Below, piece by piece: positions 25,837 to 32,357 of a stretch of 32,357 nt of DNA. Origin of the DNA: Candidatus Stoquefichus massiliensis AP9 (GTDB lineage Bacteria > Bacillota_I > Bacilli_A > Erysipelotrichales > Coprobacillaceae); the NCBI RefSeq assembly GCF_000455285.1, contig NZ_HG005292.1, positions 125,029 to 157,385 on the forward strand, written 5' to 3'. Position 1 is the stretch's first letter; each line of letters opens with the position of its first letter. The position numbers were made by a program, and so were the translations under genes. The notes under the pieces are model-generated. The model saw nothing but the letters and a program-made list of their open reading frames with translations. It did not search any database and was not told the origin of the DNA.

Positions 25837-26592
25837 TTATATCACCCTTTCTACAAAATATGGGAACTGTACTCTCCACCATGGCCAATCATGATTAACA
25901 TCATAACCCCAGAGATCAATCCATGCTGGTATATCTTTAAATTCTAAAAGTTCTTTCATACGTGTTGTACTTCTAATCATATCATCTTCCCATGCACCTT
26001 GCCCACAACATAAAACAATTTTACAATGACGATACATATCAACATAAGGATGATCATAACTCATACCATGTAAATATTGTATTGGTGAATTACGATATAA
26101 TATCTCATCATGATAATCATCAAAGAATAAATCACTATCATAATACCCACTTAAAGCAATTGTTCCTTTAAAAATATCAGGTCTTCTAAACATGAAATTA
26201 GCAGCGTGTGTTGCCCCCATTGAACATCCTGTCGTAAAAATACCATCTGCGTATCCACCACCATTACCATAAGAATTAATTTCAAATATTCTAGGAACTA
26301 ATTCATTCATAACATAATAATACCATTGCTCCATCATATAAGTACGATGTCTAGAATCAAGTCCCTTTCCAGACCAAGATTCAGGATCAATACTATCACA
26401 GCAAAACAATTGAATTCTTCCCTGATCAATCAAATGTTCAACAGTATGAACCATACCATTATTTTCAAAATCAAAATAACGTCCATCTTGTGAAGGAAAG
26501 ACCAAAATAGGCTGTCCAGCATGTCCATATACCATAAATTCCATATCTCTATTCAAACATTCACTATACTCTTTAAACCACTCTTTTTTCAT
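25837..26592 (-). CDS. Alpha/beta hydrolase (esterase-like) between two ATP-grasp ligases
   Basis: A 251-residue protein without signal peptide, of the esterase D/COG4947 kind. The nucleophile elbow is TTGCSMGATHAA (Ser124), the probable catalytic His234 is in VNHDWPWW, and an acidic residue for the triad may be one of those in GAWEDD (202-204). The N-terminal strands PILVFPSQDGRYFDF are typical of this group, which may act on acyl or peptidyl esters (family knowledge, weak). It lies 11 bases after the first ATP-grasp gene with AGGAGGAATCAAT before ATG, and one base before the second, so all belong to one operon. It could cleave or transfer a product of the ligases. Confidence 0.87.
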   Translation of the reverse strand: MKKEWFKEYSECLNRDMEFMVYGHAGQPILVFPSQDGRYFDFENNGMVHTVEHLIDQGRIQLFCCDSIDPESWSGKGLDSRHRTYMMEQWYYYVMNELVPRIFEINSYGNGGGYADGIFTTGCSMGATHAANFMFRRPDIFKGTIALSGYYDSDLFFDDYHDEILYRNSPIQYLHGMSYDHPYVDMYRHCKIVLCCGQGAWEDDMIRSTTRMKELLEFKDIPAWIDLWGYDVNHDWPWWRVQFPYFVERVI

Positions 26593-26603
26593 ATTGATTC
26601 CTC

Positions 26604-27785
26604 CTATCCTAACACATAATCAACAAAAGCATTCACTTCATCCATTGTCTCAAAACGTGCTGTATACGTAAAATTCCCCATAGCTCCACTTAAAATATCC
26701 GGCATTCTTTCAGCCATTAATAAATCAAACTGATACTTTTCCATAACATCATTATGACTATGTTTATAATGAATATAATCTCTACGTCCACAATATACAC
26801 AATGATAAGGTCGATGATGATCATAATCACTATGTCCCTTTACAACCATATCTGCATAAATATCATAAACATTAATATCATTTGCATAATTCATCATATC
26901 AGGAGTATATCCACCAGGTGTTCTTAAATTCACTTCTAATCCAATAAGATCTCCCTTTTTCCCAAGTCCTTCTTTATCTTCTAATAATCTAAAGAACTCC
27001 ATATGAAAACATCTTCCTGCTGTACGAAATGTTTTCACACAAGCTTGTCCAGCTAACTTCAAATCATAAGGAATATCCCTTAAAGAATAATAATACATAC
27101 TACTTGCTTCATTAACAACGTCCATAATAGGATTTGGAAAAACATGAGATGTTTCAAATAAAATATCTTTATTTAAATTAGCAATTCCATCATAAGATAT
27201 AATTAATCCATTCACAAACTCTTCCATAATATACTGTGTTGGATGATCCTCTAAATAAAAAGCTTTTAATTCTTCATCCGAAGAAATCTTATAAGTTTTG
27301 GCAGCTCCAACTCCATTATCAGGTTTCACAACGACTGGATAATTTACTTCTTTAATAAATTTCAATCCATCCTCTAATGTTGTTGTTAAATGATATCTAG
27401 CAGTCTTAACACCTGCTTCTTCATAAAATTTCTTCATTTTAGACTTACATTTCATATCTTCAATATCACAACTATGCATTCCAGTAGTAATATTAAAATC
27501 TGTTCTTAAACGAGCATCCTGTTCTAACCAATACTCATTATTTGATTCTAGCCAATCAATATGACCATAATGGAATATAAAGTATCCCATTGCTTTCACC
27601 ATTTCATCATAATTTTCCATTGAATAAACTTGATAATAATCATCAATTGCATTTTTCAATTCTTCTGTTAATTGATCATAAGGTGTATCTCCAATAGCTA
27701 ATACTGTGAGTCCCTTTTCCTTTAAACATTCACAAAATTGATAAAAATTCTTTGGAAAGGTTGGTGATATATATACAAAATTCAT
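26604..27785 (-). CDS. ATP-grasp ligase (first gene of the cassette)
   Basis: A 393-residue ATP-grasp enzyme. The N-terminus MNFVYISPTFPKNFYQFC parallels that of its paralogue, as do HYGHIDWLES, VVVKPDNGVGAAKTY (Lys154), YIMEEFVNG, FHMEFFRL (Glu263) and GLEVNLRTPGG (Glu284, Asn286). All residues expected for ATP and Mg2+ binding are present, so both copies should be active. The annotated relatives that I can recall are only called ATP-grasp domain proteins. It heads the operon: ligase, hydrolase, ligase, unknown protein. GAAAGGGGAATAGTT precedes the ATG. No carrier protein, transporter or regulator is next to the cassette. Confidence 0.88.
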   Translation of the reverse strand: MNFVYISPTFPKNFYQFCECLKEKGLTVLAIGDTPYDQLTEELKNAIDDYYQVYSMENYDEMVKAMGYFIFHYGHIDWLESNNEYWLEQDARLRTDFNITTGMHSCDIEDMKCKSKMKKFYEEAGVKTARYHLTTTLEDGLKFIKEVNYPVVVKPDNGVGAAKTYKISSDEELKAFYLEDHPTQYIMEEFVNGLIISYDGIANLNKDILFETSHVFPNPIMDVVNEASSMYYYSLRDIPYDLKLAGQACVKTFRTAGRCFHMEFFRLLEDKEGLGKKGDLIGLEVNLRTPGGYTPDMMNYANDINVYDIYADMVVKGHSDYDHHRPYHCVYCGRRDYIHYKHSHNDVMEKYQFDLLMAERMPDILSGAMGNFTYTARFETMDEVNAFVDYVLG

Positions 27786-27811
27786 AACTATTCCCCTTTC
27801 TCTTTTTTTAT

Positions 27812-27820
27812 ATTATAGCA
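27812..27820 (-). promoter_or_regulatory. Extended -10 promoter of the ATP-grasp cassette
   Basis: Minus strand TGCTATAAT, an extended -10 box, about 27 bases before the start codon. No clear -35 box. Confidence 0.5.
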
Positions 27821-27877
27821 TAGATATAACTATTATAATGAAAAATTCTTCATTATTTTTTCTAAATATAAAACAAA

Positions 27878-27903
27878 AGAGATAGTTTTTTACGACTATC
27901 TCT
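27878..27903 (-). terminator. Terminator of the XRE/membrane-protein operon
   Basis: AGAGATAGT (27878-27886) and ACTATCTCT (27895-27903), eight-base loop, followed on the minus strand by TTTTGTTTTAT. It overlaps the last stop codon. Confidence 0.8.
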
Positions 27904-28084
27904 AATTTTTACATCTATTTTTAGGTTTGAACAATCCATAAATCATTATTCCAACAGCTACAATTAATGATATAAATCTCAATTCATGTGAAATAAGTTG
28001 TGCATCATACAAAAAATAAGTCCCTGTACTCAATAACAACCCTAGTTCTATATAATAATTTTGTTTACCATTCTTTTGACACAT
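27902..28084 (-). CDS. Small two-helix membrane protein
   Basis: A 60-residue protein of unknown function with two hydrophobic segments (YIELGLLLSTGTYFLYDA and FISLIVAVGIMIYGLF) and a basic tail (KPKNRCKN). The ATG at 28084 has AAGGA ten bases upstream; a GTG at 28093 is closer to that site than usual. It is the third gene of the XRE operon, 13 bases after the four-helix membrane protein. Confidence 0.65.
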   Translation of the reverse strand: MCQKNGKQNYYIELGLLLSTGTYFLYDAQLISHELRFISLIVAVGIMIYGLFKPKNRCKN

Positions 28085-28097
28085 TAATATCACATCC

Positions 28098-28535
28098 TTA
28101 ATATTTATGAAAATAATATACTTTAGCTAACAAAACAATTAGCATTATTGCAAAGATAGTTACTGTTAAAGTATATGCAACAGTTAAGTTCACATACACA
28201 GCAATACTATCAGCAATGAACAAACCTAAAATAGTCACTATTAATGACGATTGACACATCTTTTGCTTGATCAGTTTTCTTCTTTCATCATGTTCTTGAA
28301 TATAAAGTTTTTTTAGCTGTTGTGTATTTTTAAGAATTGTTTCATACCTATAAACCATAAATACACCAATAAATACTAACCCTGTACAAATCCCTAATTG
28401 AAAACTCAATCCAATCTCTAAAGCTGAAGAATCTTTTTGAAACAAATAAAGTAAAATATTAAAAATAATTATTATTCCTAATACTATTCTTATTAGTAAA
28501 CTTCTTTTTTTAATGTCTTTTTCAAATTCTTTCAT
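28098..28535 (-). CDS. Four-helix membrane protein linked to an XRE regulator
   Basis: A 145-residue protein with four hydrophobic helices (about 15-33, 46-63, 94-112, 116-140) and a charged cytoplasmic loop between helices 2 and 3 (LYIQEHDERRKLIKQK). The loop motif EHDERR is common in small Firmicute membrane proteins that follow short XRE regulators; function is unknown, and stress or bacteriocin immunity is only a guess. The ATG overlaps the end of the regulator gene by 14 bases (AATGAAAGAATTTGA), so the two are coupled. Confidence 0.8.
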   Translation of the reverse strand: MKEFEKDIKKRSLLIRIVLGIIIIFNILLYLFQKDSSALEIGLSFQLGICTGLVFIGVFMVYRYETILKNTQQLKKLYIQEHDERRKLIKQKMCQSSLIVTILGLFIADSIAVYVNLTVAYTLTVTIFAIMLIVLLAKVYYFHKY

Positions 28536-28743
28536 TATTTATATCCTCCACATCCGAAAAATCAAAAACATCCTCAATAGTTAAATGAAAATACTTTGCT
28601 ATTTTATAAGCCAATACTAACGAAGCAGTATATTTTTCCTTTTCTAAGGAAATAATAGTTTGTCTTGTTACCCCCACCTCCATAGCAAGTTCATCCTGGG
28701 ATACCTTATTTATCTTTCTGAGTTCCTTTATCTTCGTTTTCAT
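28522..28743 (-). CDS. XRE-family helix-turn-helix regulator
   Basis: A 73-residue DNA-binding protein made almost only of the Cro/C1-type domain: MKTKIKELRKINKVSQDELA, then VGVTRQTIISLEKEKYTASL, then LAYKIAKYFHLTIEDVFDFS. This matches the YozG-like short regulators. The ATG at 28743 has GGAAGTGATGAA upstream; the frame is open further upstream to 28902 but that lies before the promoter. First gene of an operon with two membrane proteins. A perfect inverted repeat over its -35 box suggests that it represses its own transcription. Confidence 0.92.
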   Translation of the reverse strand: MKTKIKELRKINKVSQDELAMEVGVTRQTIISLEKEKYTASLVLAYKIAKYFHLTIEDVFDFSDVEDINNERI

Positions 28744-28762
28744 TTCATCACTTCCTATAAAT

Positions 28763-28793
28763 AGTATAGTATACTTTACATAAAATGTAAAGT
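28763..28793 (-). promoter_or_regulatory. XRE operon promoter with operator
   Basis: Minus strand TTTACA (28791-28786), 17 bases, TATACT (28768-28763). The inverted repeat ACTTTACAT-AAA-ATGTAAAGT (28773-28793) covers the -35 box and most of the spacer, a likely binding site of the XRE protein. Confidence 0.75.
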
Positions 28794-28892
28794 GTATTAT
28801 ACATTTTATTTGCGTAATATCCGCTGAATCTACTTTTTCACCTATTTCCACCAAATTTCTATTTAAATACTTTATAATAGGGTTAGTATTAA

Positions 28893-29015
28893 AAAAGTAC
28901 ACAAAAAATAGTAAAAATTTTCATTAAAAATTACTATAATTGGCAATATAATAAATATTTCAATTATTTATTTAGGATTATTGGATAAATATTAAATACA
29001 AAAAAGTGTACTTTT
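28893..29015. repeat. Distant inverted repeat upstream of the bactofilin gene
   Basis: AAAAGTACAC (28893-28902) and GTGTACTTTT (29006-29015) are perfect reverse complements about 100 bases apart. The second is also part of a local palindrome AAAAGT-GT-ACTTTT ending about 10 bases before the Shine-Dalgarno. It may be a pair of operator sites. Confidence 0.4.
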
Positions 29016-29034
29016 ACAAACAAAGGAGGTTTAT

Positions 29035-29613
29035 ATGAAAGAAAAGCTTAATACATTCAAAGATAAAATTATTGATCGTTATTTTGATGTTATTGAAGAA
29101 GAGAATGAAAATATGATGGAAAATGAGGAGGAACAAGAAATTGTGATAAAAGAAGAAAATAAGAAAGAAAATATTAATACTGAAGTTGCTGTCACATTAA
29201 AACCTACTGTTATTTCAGCTGGTACAGAATTACAGGGTAATCTCATTGGTCAGAACAATCTTGAAATACGTGGAAAGATTGTAGGTGATATTTCTATTAG
29301 TGGTCAATTAATTATTGAATATGGTGAAATTATTGGAAATATTAAGGCCAATAGTGTTCTTATTAAAGATTCAAAAGTCAAAGGTAATATCGATAGTGAA
29401 TCCTTTATACAAGTTCATACTCAAAGTATTATTAATGGTCACCTAAAAGGTAAATCTATAACATTAGATAGTGCTTGTACTGGTAACATTAACTCTGAAG
29501 AATCTCTACAATTGTTATGTCATGCCGTTGTTAAAGGAAACATTACTGTGCAAAAACTAAAAATAGATGAGGGTGCAATAGTAGAAGGACAAATTAAAAT
29601 GAAACAACAGTAA
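29035..29613 (+). CDS. Bactofilin-type polymer-forming cytoskeletal protein
   Basis: A 192-residue protein. An acidic, disordered N-terminal part (about 1-55, Glu-rich) precedes a beta-helix domain of repeated short strands: VISAGTELQGNLIGQNNLEI, then RGKIVGDISISGQLIIEYGE, then GNIKANSVLIKDSKVKGNID and further turns. This is the bactofilin (DUF583) pattern. Bactofilins self-assemble into filaments at the inner membrane and take part in cell shape or localisation (family knowledge). The start has AAAGGAGG before ATATG, a strong site. It is monocistronic with a strong terminator. The long acidic N-terminus may mediate partner binding. Confidence 0.9.
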   Translation: MKEKLNTFKDKIIDRYFDVIEEENENMMENEEEQEIVIKEENKKENINTEVAVTLKPTVISAGTELQGNLIGQNNLEIRGKIVGDISISGQLIIEYGEIIGNIKANSVLIKDSKVKGNIDSESFIQVHTQSIINGHLKGKSITLDSACTGNINSEESLQLLCHAVVKGNITVQKLKIDEGAIVEGQIKMKQQ

Positions 29614-29635
29614 AGATTAATCCTTTACTGTTGTT
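29603..29635 (+). terminator. Terminator of the bactofilin gene
   Basis: AACAACAGTAAAG (29603-29615) pairs with CTTTACTGTTGTT (29623-29635) around a seven-base loop, followed by TTTT. It contains the stop codon. Confidence 0.88.
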
Positions 29636-29745
29636 TTTTCTTTTTAGCAATGAACTTATTTGTCCATTGGCTACTTCTTTATCCAATTTAAGTTTGTTTT
29701 TGACTATCAGGTATGAAAGTAGATTCAGCAGATAATTGAACAAAA

Positions 29746-29779
29746 AAGAAAGAAACTTCTATTTCAAAGTTACTTTCTT
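29746..29779 (-). terminator. Terminator of the orphan response-regulator gene
   Basis: Thirteen-position stem with one T-T mismatch (29767-29779 with 29746-29758), eight-base loop, followed on the minus strand by T residues. It overlaps the gene's last codons. Confidence 0.7.
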
Positions 29780-30469
29780 ATATACATTCATAGGATTATC
29801 AATAAAACGATATCCTTTTCCTCTTACTGTCTCAATATATTGTTTATCAGTAACTGTATTAAGTTTCAATCTTAAATCAGCTATTCTCGCTTGTAATGTA
29901 TGTAATCCTTTATTTAATGGCGCAAGCCATATTTTATCATAGATTTGTTCATATGAATAAATTCTACCAGGTTGGTTTACTAATAACATTAGGATATCAA
30001 ATTCTATACGTGCTAGAACAACAGACATATCTTTATAGTAAACTGTATAACTTCCAGTATCAATTTTAAAATCACCAAACTTAATAATTTCTGGAATTCT
30101 ATTCGCAAAACCTCCTTGAATTCTTAATTGAACTCTTAATTCTAATTCTTCAAAAGAAAATGGTTTACAGACATAATCATCTGCTCCCATATTTAATCCA
30201 TAAATACGATCATCAAATTCAGTATAGTTAGATAAGATAATAATTGGTTTAGATGTAAATCCTCTAAGTTTCTCACAAACTTCAAATCCATCTATATCTG
30301 GCAGTTTAATATCTAAGATAATACAATCATATCCTTTAGATTGACTAAGTTCTAATGCTTTGAATCCACTTGGAGTTATATCTATATAATATCCATGTTC
30401 AGTAAAATAATGTTTTGCTTCATCCAATAACAATTCTTCATCATCAATAAATAATAATTTATATACCAT
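29759..30469 (-). CDS. Orphan OmpR-family response regulator
   Basis: A 236-residue regulator. The receiver has Asp9 and Asp10 (FIDDEE), phosphoacceptor Asp53 (IILDIKLPD) and Lys102 (YVCKPF). The DNA-binding domain has VVLARIEFDILMLLVNQPGR and ends IETVRGKGYRFID. No histidine kinase is next to it in the window. The helix region KGLHTLQARIADLRLKL is the recognition part. The start has GGAAGCTGATAAAA before ATG, and TATACT about 30 bases further up could be its -10 box. It is convergent with the bactofilin gene. Target genes are unknown. Confidence 0.9.
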   Translation of the reverse strand: MVYKLLFIDDEELLLDEAKHYFTEHGYYIDITPSGFKALELSQSKGYDCIILDIKLPDIDGFEVCEKLRGFTSKPIIILSNYTEFDDRIYGLNMGADDYVCKPFSFEELELRVQLRIQGGFANRIPEIIKFGDFKIDTGSYTVYYKDMSVVLARIEFDILMLLVNQPGRIYSYEQIYDKIWLAPLNKGLHTLQARIADLRLKLNTVTDKQYIETVRGKGYRFIDNPMNVYKKVTLK

Positions 30470-30582
30470 TTTTATCAGCTTCCTTTTCTTAAGTATAACT
30501 TATCTTTTTATTTTTTTCATTCTTTTTAGTCCGCTGAATATCCTTTCTGATTGTCTTTCTTTCAAAAGATCATTAATTTCTA

Positions 30583-31109
30583 TTGTTTGGCAATCTATTT
30601 TTTCTTGTAGAAGCAACCATTGATTGTAAAAAATATAATAGTAACGTTGCTGTTATGAATAACGATACATCAACTTTTAATAATTTTGAAGGTGGATGTG
30701 TTGTAGATATCACTCCTGACAATGATCAACAAAATACCCCAAATAATAACTCTAAAGATGATGTTAATCTTATTACTAATAGTAATTTAAATGAAAATAC
30801 TCAAATTATTCATAAAGATAATTCAACAACAGATACAGTAGATTCCAACAAAGAAACTCCATTTCAACTATAAAACCTTCATTAACTCCTAAAGTCTCTC
30901 AATCACTATCAATAAAAAAAGAACTGTCACCTTCAACTAAAGAAAACTCGTCATCTCAACAATCAGTTCAAACTACTAAAGAAACTACTTAACTATCAAC
31001 AACAAATCATACATTTACATATCAAATTATCATTGGATTTTTATGTTTAATAACGATTTATATATTAACAAATATTATTTATAAGAAATATTGCAAAAAT
31101 ATTCACTAA
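30583..31109 (+). pseudogene. Decayed cell-surface protein gene (frameshift and nonsense)
   Basis: The first frame (TTG at 30583 to TAA at 30871) encodes an Asn/Asp/Thr-rich piece, for example GGCVVDITPDNDQQNTPNNN. After a change of frame at about 30843-30873 a Ser/Thr/Pro-rich linker follows (KPSLTPKVSQSLSIKKELSP) up to TAA at 30990. The same frame then continues with STTNHTFTYQIIIGFLCLIT, a membrane helix, and a basic tail (IYKKYCKN) to TAA at 31107. This is the end of a wall- or membrane-anchored protein: linker, helix, positive tail. No ATG or Shine-Dalgarno marks a start, so the 5' end is missing too. The family is not recognisable. Confidence 0.6.
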
Positions 31110-31155
31110 TTTTTTCTATTTATGAAATAATAAAGCGTTTTCATCATTGTTTCAG

Positions 31156-31161
31156 TATAAT
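31156..31161 (+). promoter_or_regulatory. -10 box of the MFS gene
   Basis: TATAAT at 31156-31161, about 28 bases before the start codon. No good -35 box was found. Confidence 0.4.
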
Positions 31162-31189
31162 GATATTGTTATGTGGGAGGAATTTTATT

Positions 31190-32357
31190 ATGAAAGATAA
31201 AAATATATTGAAGTTTCAAGCCTTCTATTTCTTATTAATAGGGGCAGTAGGATGCTTTACTCCATATATTAATGTTTATTTGGAGAATAGTATCGGACTA
31301 AATGGATCTCAAATTGGTTTAATTACAGCTATTTCACTCATATTGGGTGTATGTGTTATTCCTCTATGGGGAATTATTGGTGATAAAACAAGAAAGTATA
31401 ATTTATTATTAATGTTTTCTTTAGCAGCAAGTATTGTTGTTTTATACTTCTATTCGAAGCAAACTGTTTATCTTGGTTGTGTGATATTTGCATTATTGCT
31501 AGAAGTCGTAAGATTAGGTTCTACACCTATGGCAGATACGATTGCAATGAATTATACGGCTAAAACTAATGGAAACTATGGTTCTATTAGAGGTATGGGT
31601 TCTTTAGGATATATGTTAGGAAGTATGGCAGTTGGTTTTCTAGCTGATATCTTCGGCTTAGATGGGCCACTCTTTACAAGTTATATGATATTACTTGGTG
31701 TTGCTTTATTAATTTGTTTTACTTTTCCTAAAGCTGATGAAAAAGAAGCAGAGAAAGAGAAACCTAAAAAAGGTAATTTTAAAGATTTACTGCTCAATAA
31801 GAATTTCTTGTTTATGTTAATTCTCGTTATTATGACTCAAATTGTTGTAGATAGTTCAGGGGCTTATGCTGGCAATCATTTGATTACTACATTAAAAGGT
31901 GATAATTCATTGATTAGCTGGTTAACGTTTGTTCAAGTTTTACCTGAATTTTTATTCCTAATGATTGCAACTAGAGTCATTAAAAAATTAGGATATAAGA
32001 AATTCTTCTTATTAGCAACTATTCCTATGGCTTTACGTATGTTTACATATGCACTGGTTCCTAATTCATATGTCTTTGTTATTGTGAGTATTGTCCATTG
32101 TCTTGGAGTCGCTTGTTCAACAGTTGCAAGTCTTGCTTACATTCAAGAAACAGTAAATCCAGCAGTTTTTGGTACTGCAGTGACATTATTAAATGCTGCT
32201 ATGAATATTGGAAAAGCAATATTTGGATATGTTTTTGGTAATGTTTATCAATACTATGGTTCTTATAATTTATTCCTAATTGGTGCTATCATTGTCACTC
32301 TTGCTATTGTAATGATTTTATTTACTAAGAGACTAGATATTGATCAAGTCCGAATAC
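31190..32357 (+). CDS. MFS transporter (cut by right edge)
   Basis: 389 residues are visible, with about eleven or twelve hydrophobic helices in two halves joined by a basic cytoplasmic loop (ADEKEAEKEKPKKGNFKD, about 182-199). The helix 1-2 region reads FQAFYFLLIGAVGCFTPYIN. The loop 2-3 motif GIIGDKTRKYN corresponds to the MFS signature G-x-x-x-D-(R/K). The pattern with a two-fold repeat and the N-terminal YINVYLENSIGLNGSQIG resembles the MFS_1-like/LacY-NhaX group that carries sugars or nucleosides, but the substrate is not shown. TGGGAGGAATTTTATT precedes the ATG. The C-terminus lies outside the window, probably a few residues only. Confidence 0.88.
   Translation, partial: MKDKNILKFQAFYFLLIGAVGCFTPYINVYLENSIGLNGSQIGLITAISLILGVCVIPLWGIIGDKTRKYNLLLMFSLAASIVVLYFYSKQTVYLGCVIFALLLEVVRLGSTPMADTIAMNYTAKTNGNYGSIRGMGSLGYMLGSMAVGFLADIFGLDGPLFTSYMILLGVALLICFTFPKADEKEAEKEKPKKGNFKDLLLNKNFLFMLILVIMTQIVVDSSGAYAGNHLITTLKGDNSLISWLTFVQVLPEFLFLMIATRVIKKLGYKKFFLLATIPMALRMFTYALVPNSYVFVIVSIVHCLGVACSTVASLAYIQETVNPAVFGTAVTLLNAAMNIGKAIFGYVFGNVYQYYGSYNLFLIGAIIVTLAIVMILFTKRLDIDQVRI

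Overview
The window is AT-rich DNA with short intergenic gaps, overlapping start and stop codons, strong Shine-Dalgarno sequences and hairpin terminators. This fits a low-GC anaerobic Firmicute. The gene mix (Cache-type diguanylate cyclase, PadR/DUF1048 pair, GH1 6-phospho-beta-glucosidase, CDF pump, FolD-DUF951 pair, bactofilin) would suit a gut Erysipelotrichia/Coprobacillaceae-like organism. That placement is inference; no rRNA or tRNA gene is present to test it.

Layout. 1-460: start of a DUF3800 gene running off the left edge, preceded by its own promoter and a foldable leader RNA. 463-3824: response regulator, ABC ATPase, ABC permease and histidine kinase, one minus-strand operon of the antibiotic-sensing/immunity type. 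3913-5796: membrane diguanylate cyclase. 5945-7887: MATE pump and Cys-rich MarR repressor with two palindromic operators. 8176-9254: PadR and a DUF1048 membrane gene broken by an in-frame amber codon. 9710-11279: folD, DUF951 and a GNAT acetyltransferase. 11338-14304 (plus strand): CDF metal pump, then an ECF sigma, membrane anti-sigma-like protein and secreted membrane protein behind an ECF-type promoter. 14307-18617 (minus): FAD dehydrogenase; then GH1, a stand-alone FakA-middle-domain-like protein and an AEC permease. 18678-19568: PHP phosphoesterase. 19767-21251 (plus): mgtE with a 19-codon upstream ORF and competing RNA hairpins. 21278-27820 (minus): an EAL phosphodiesterase with a degenerate GGDEF domain, and a four-gene cassette of two paralogous ATP-grasp ligases around an alpha/beta hydrolase plus an unknown protein. 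27902-28793: XRE regulator with two small membrane proteins. 29035-30469: bactofilin and an orphan OmpR-type regulator. 30583-31109: decayed surface-protein gene. 31190-end: MFS transporter cut by the right edge.

The strongest leads are: (a) the mgtE leader, where a short ORF with two rare CCG proline codons overlaps three mutually exclusive RNA pairings, one of which sequesters the mgtE Shine-Dalgarno; (b) the twin ATP-grasp/esterase operon, of unknown product; (c) the DUF3800 leader RNA with a possible pseudoknot; (d) the free-standing FakA-like domain in a beta-glucoside operon. c-di-GMP synthesis (GGDEF with intact I-site) and breakdown (EAL with all catalytic residues) are both encoded here.
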